The position numbers and the translations under genes are program-made. Positions 5,712-7,903 of a stretch of DNA of 7,903 nt are shown here, piece by piece. Positions within the stretch are counted from its first letter, which is position 1. Every line of letters begins with the position of its first letter. The notes below the pieces were generated by a model, which worked only from the letters and a program-made list of their open reading frames with translations, was not told where the DNA came from and ran no database searches. Origin of the DNA: Acidobacteriota bacterium (lineage in GTDB: Bacteria; Acidobacteriota; Vicinamibacteria; Vicinamibacterales; SCN-69-37); the NCBI GenBank assembly GCA_024653875.1, contig JANLHE010000590.1, positions 1-7,903 on the forward strand, written 5' to 3'.

Positions 5712-7903
5712 ATGCCACGGCTCACCGGCTTGACGATCGTCATCGCGGCCCTCTTCGGGTCGGCTGGCGGCGTCGCGGTTGGTGGCGCGCAGGCGACTCC
5801 CCCAACTCCTCCTCTATTGTGGGTGGACGGCTCGGGCCGGCCCACCGCGCAGGCGTTGCAGGCGCTGGCCTTGTTCGACACGGCGGGCCAGCACGGCCTC
5901 ACCCCGGAACACTATCGACCCTCCAGTCCGGTGTCGCAGGGCGCCCGCTTTGACAACGAGATCAGCCTGGGCCTGCTCCGCTACCTGCAGGATCTGCACC
6001 TGGGCCGCGTGGATGGCCGCGCGCTGGGGTACCAGTTGTCCCAGCGCACCGATGCGGTCGATCTGTCCGCGCTGGTGCGCGAGGCCGCTGCCGGCCGGCC
6101 GGCCGAGGTCGCGAACACGCTGGTGCCGCGCATGCGCCAGTACGCCGCGCTGCAGCAGGCGCTGGCGGCCTATCGCGGCCTCGCGGCCGCCCAGATCCCG
6201 CCGCCACTGCCGGCGTCCACCAAGGTCATTCGCCTGGACGATTCGTTTCCGGGCGCCGCAGCCTTGCGCACCTTCCTGATCGCGCTGGGCGATATGCCGC
6301 CCGGCACCCCGGACACGTCCACGGAGGTCTTCACGCAGGCGCTCTCCGACGGTGTGAGACGCTTTCAGCAACGCCACGGCCTGACCGTTGACGGGACGCT
6401 CGGGCCGGCGACCCAGGCCGCCTTGCGCGTGTCGATCCCGACCCGGGTGCGGCAGGTTGAATTGTCGCTGGAGCGGATGCGGTGGCTGCCGCGTGACCCG
6501 CAGGGCCCGGCGCTCGTCGTGAACATCCCGATGTTCCGGCTCTGGTCGTGGGAAGCCGTGCCCGCGCGCACCGTTCCGCCCGTCGACATGAAGGTGATCG
6601 TCGGACGCGCCCGCAACACCCCCACGCCGGTGTTCGCCGCGGACCTCGACACCGTGGTCTTCCGGCCGTACTGGAACGTCCCGCGGTCGATCCTGATCAA
6701 CGAAACCCTGCCGGCACTCCGCAAGGATTCGCGCTACCTGGCGAAGAACGGCATGGAGATCGTGCGCGGCGATGGGGATCGGCCGGAGATCGTGCCGCTC
6801 TCGCCAGAGGCGTTGAGCCTGCTCGCACAGGGCGCGCTGCGGGTGCGGCAGCGCCCGGGACCGCAGAACTCCCTCGGCCTCATCAAGTTCGTCTTCCCGA
6901 ACGCCATGTCGGTGTTCATGCACGGCACGCCGGCGCCCAAGCTCTTCGAGCGCGAACGCCGTGACCTGAGCCACGGGTGCGTGCGCGTCGAGGATCCGGT
7001 GGCCCTCGCGGAGTGGGTCCTCAACAGCAGCGCGTGGTCGCGGGAGGCGATTCTCAAGGCCACCGAGGGCACGGACTCGCGGAGCGTGCCGGTGGCACCA
7101 TCGATCCGTGTGGTGCTGTTCTACGCCACCGCCGCGGTCATGCCGGACGGCGCCATCCACTTCGCCAACGATCTCTACGGGCACGATGCCGCGCTCTCGC
7201 GTGCGCTGGCCGCCCCGCGACCCGCCGTCAAGCAATCGCTGCTGGCCGACGGCGTGCTGGTCACCTGGTACGGCAACCCGCGAAGCACGAAGATGGGCGC
7301 ACTCGGCGAACAGCAGGGCGAGGCGCGCATCGCGCGTTTCCGGAAGCAGGCCGACGCCTACGCGGCGGTGACGCAGAAAAAAGTGTTGATGGCGTATCAC
7401 CTCGTGGCCGTCGTGGCGCAGTGCACGGCCGGCGGTGACCAGATGTGGCGGCGCCGTGAGACGGCCGACGTGATCCATGCCCTGCTCGACGAGGCGCGCG
7501 CCAACGGCTTCCGGCTGGTCCTCGATATCCAGGTCGGCCGCTCGAGCGTGGCGGCGGAAGTGGCGGCGCTTGCGCCGTTCCTGCGCGAACCCGATGTGGA
7601 CCTGGCCCTCGACCCGGAGTTCGCCATGACGGACTGCGAAATCCCCGGCCGGACGATCGGCAGCATGCGTGCCGCCGACGTCAACGGAGCCCTCGACACG
7701 CTCGAGAAGATCATCGCGGAGCATCGCCTGCCGCCCAAGGTGCTGATCGTCCACCAGTTCAGGCTGGACATGCTGCCCGACAAGGCGAAGATCCGGACCA
7801 GCCCCGTCGTGGACACCGTGCTGATGATGGACGGGTTCGGATCGCAGTCGCTGAAGCTCGCCAGCTACCGGGCCGTGATGCGTCAGCCGCTGGAGTTCGC
7901 CGG
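5712..7903 (+). CDS. Scaffold-type L,D-transpeptidase fused to GH-like barrel domain (3' cut)
   Basis: An open frame of 730 codons runs from ATG 5712 off the right edge without a stop. It begins with a signal peptide (MPRLTGLTIVIAALFGSAGG). Domains: YcbB/LdtD-like scaffold region, about 35-165 (LWVDGSGRPTAQALQAL..., FDNEISLGLLRYLQDLHLGR); peptidoglycan-binding domain, 203-238 (RRFQQRHGLTVDGTLGPATQ); YkuD domain, about 249-495, with VELSLERMRW (249-258), H404 in MHGTP and catalytic C423 in SHGCVRVEDP; and the family's closing motif FYATAAVMPDG...YGHDAAL (to about 495). After a short linker a second alpha/beta domain begins near 515: VLVTWYGNP, VLMAYHL, LVLDIQVGR (602-610), LALDPEF (631-637), VLIVHQFRLDML (near 681) and MMDGFGSQ (near 707). 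I recall this as an uncharacterised TIM-barrel, glycoside-hydrolase-like family in Actinobacteria and Chloroflexi. AGGCGG (5704-5709) is a modest ribosome site. Cotranscription with the preceding transpeptidase is likely. Confidence 0.88.
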   Translation, partial: MPRLTGLTIVIAALFGSAGGVAVGGAQATPPTPPLLWVDGSGRPTAQALQALALFDTAGQHGLTPEHYRPSSPVSQGARFDNEISLGLLRYLQDLHLGRVDGRALGYQLSQRTDAVDLSALVREAAAGRPAEVANTLVPRMRQYAALQQALAAYRGLAAAQIPPPLPASTKVIRLDDSFPGAAALRTFLIALGDMPPGTPDTSTEVFTQALSDGVRRFQQRHGLTVDGTLGPATQAALRVSIPTRVRQVELSLERMRWLPRDPQGPALVVNIPMFRLWSWEAVPARTVPPVDMKVIVGRARNTPTPVFAADLDTVVFRPYWNVPRSILINETLPALRKDSRYLAKNGMEIVRGDGDRPEIVPLSPEALSLLAQGALRVRQRPGPQNSLGLIKFVFPNAMSVFMHGTPAPKLFERERRDLSHGCVRVEDPVALAEWVLNSSAWSREAILKATEGTDSRSVPVAPSIRVVLFYATAAVMPDGAIHFANDLYGHDAALSRALAAPRPAVKQSLLADGVLVTWYGNPRSTKMGALGEQQGEARIARFRKQADAYAAVTQKKVLMAYHLVAVVAQCTAGGDQMWRRRETADVIHALLDEARANGFRLVLDIQVGRSSVAAEVAALAPFLREPDVDLALDPEFAMTDCEIPGRTIGSMRAADVNGALDTLEKIIAEHRLPPKVLIVHQFRLDMLPDKAKIRTSPVVDTVLMMDGFGSQSLKLASYRAVMRQPLEFA

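Noticed and set aside
5814..7754. 646-codon open frame on the minus strand
   Set aside because: It is antisense to the 5712-7903 transpeptidase frame, which carries SHGC and YGHDAAL motifs, a signal peptide and operon spacing. The minus frame encodes an Arg/His-rich peptide (e.g. HRHARAADLD) typical of antisense frames in GC-rich genes.

Overview
The window is GC-rich bacterial chromosome. Third codon positions are almost all G or C, which leaves long open frames antisense to the real genes. A secreted sortilin/BNR-repeat protein with a GGGRGGGRGGG linker, small lysine-rich histone-like proteins and a scaffold-type L,D-transpeptidase together suggest an Acidobacteriota-like (perhaps Vicinamibacteria) environmental genome. 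That assignment is inference; no rRNA, tRNA or marker gene is present.

Layout. (1) Bases 1-1036 are an accessory toxin-antitoxin segment. A HigB/RelE-type toxin runs off the left edge on the minus strand. A two-gene plus-strand cassette diverges from it: a 59-aa candidate antitoxin coupled by an ATGA overlap to an AbiEii/DUF1814 nucleotidyltransferase. A perfect palindrome embedded in a direct repeat lies between them. (2) Bases 1044-4229, minus strand, convergent with the cassette, hold a 1061-aa exported VPS10/sortilin-type BNR beta-propeller protein. (3) Bases 4346-4897, minus strand, hold two small, very basic, paralogous histone-H1-like proteins in tandem. (4) A divergent regulatory region (4898-5039) carries an 8-bp inverted repeat and a perfect TATAAT box. 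(5) Bases 5040-7903, plus strand, hold two exported peptidoglycan L,D-transpeptidases of different families, 6 nt apart. The second continues without a stop into a second domain that looks like a TIM-barrel glycoside hydrolase and runs off the right edge.

The most interesting element is the second transpeptidase gene (5712 to the window end, 730 codons visible). It has a YcbB-like scaffold region, a peptidoglycan-binding domain and a YkuD catalytic domain, fused to an uncharacterised alpha/beta-barrel domain with DPEF and MDGFG motifs. This suggests one envelope protein combining 3-3 cross-linking with a glycan-directed or binding activity. A long minus-strand open frame over the same bases is its antisense shadow. 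The two cell-wall genes probably form one transcription unit from the TATAAT promoter, whose predicted start falls on or next to the first ATG (a possibly leaderless mRNA). The genes of the left half have no evident functional link to them.
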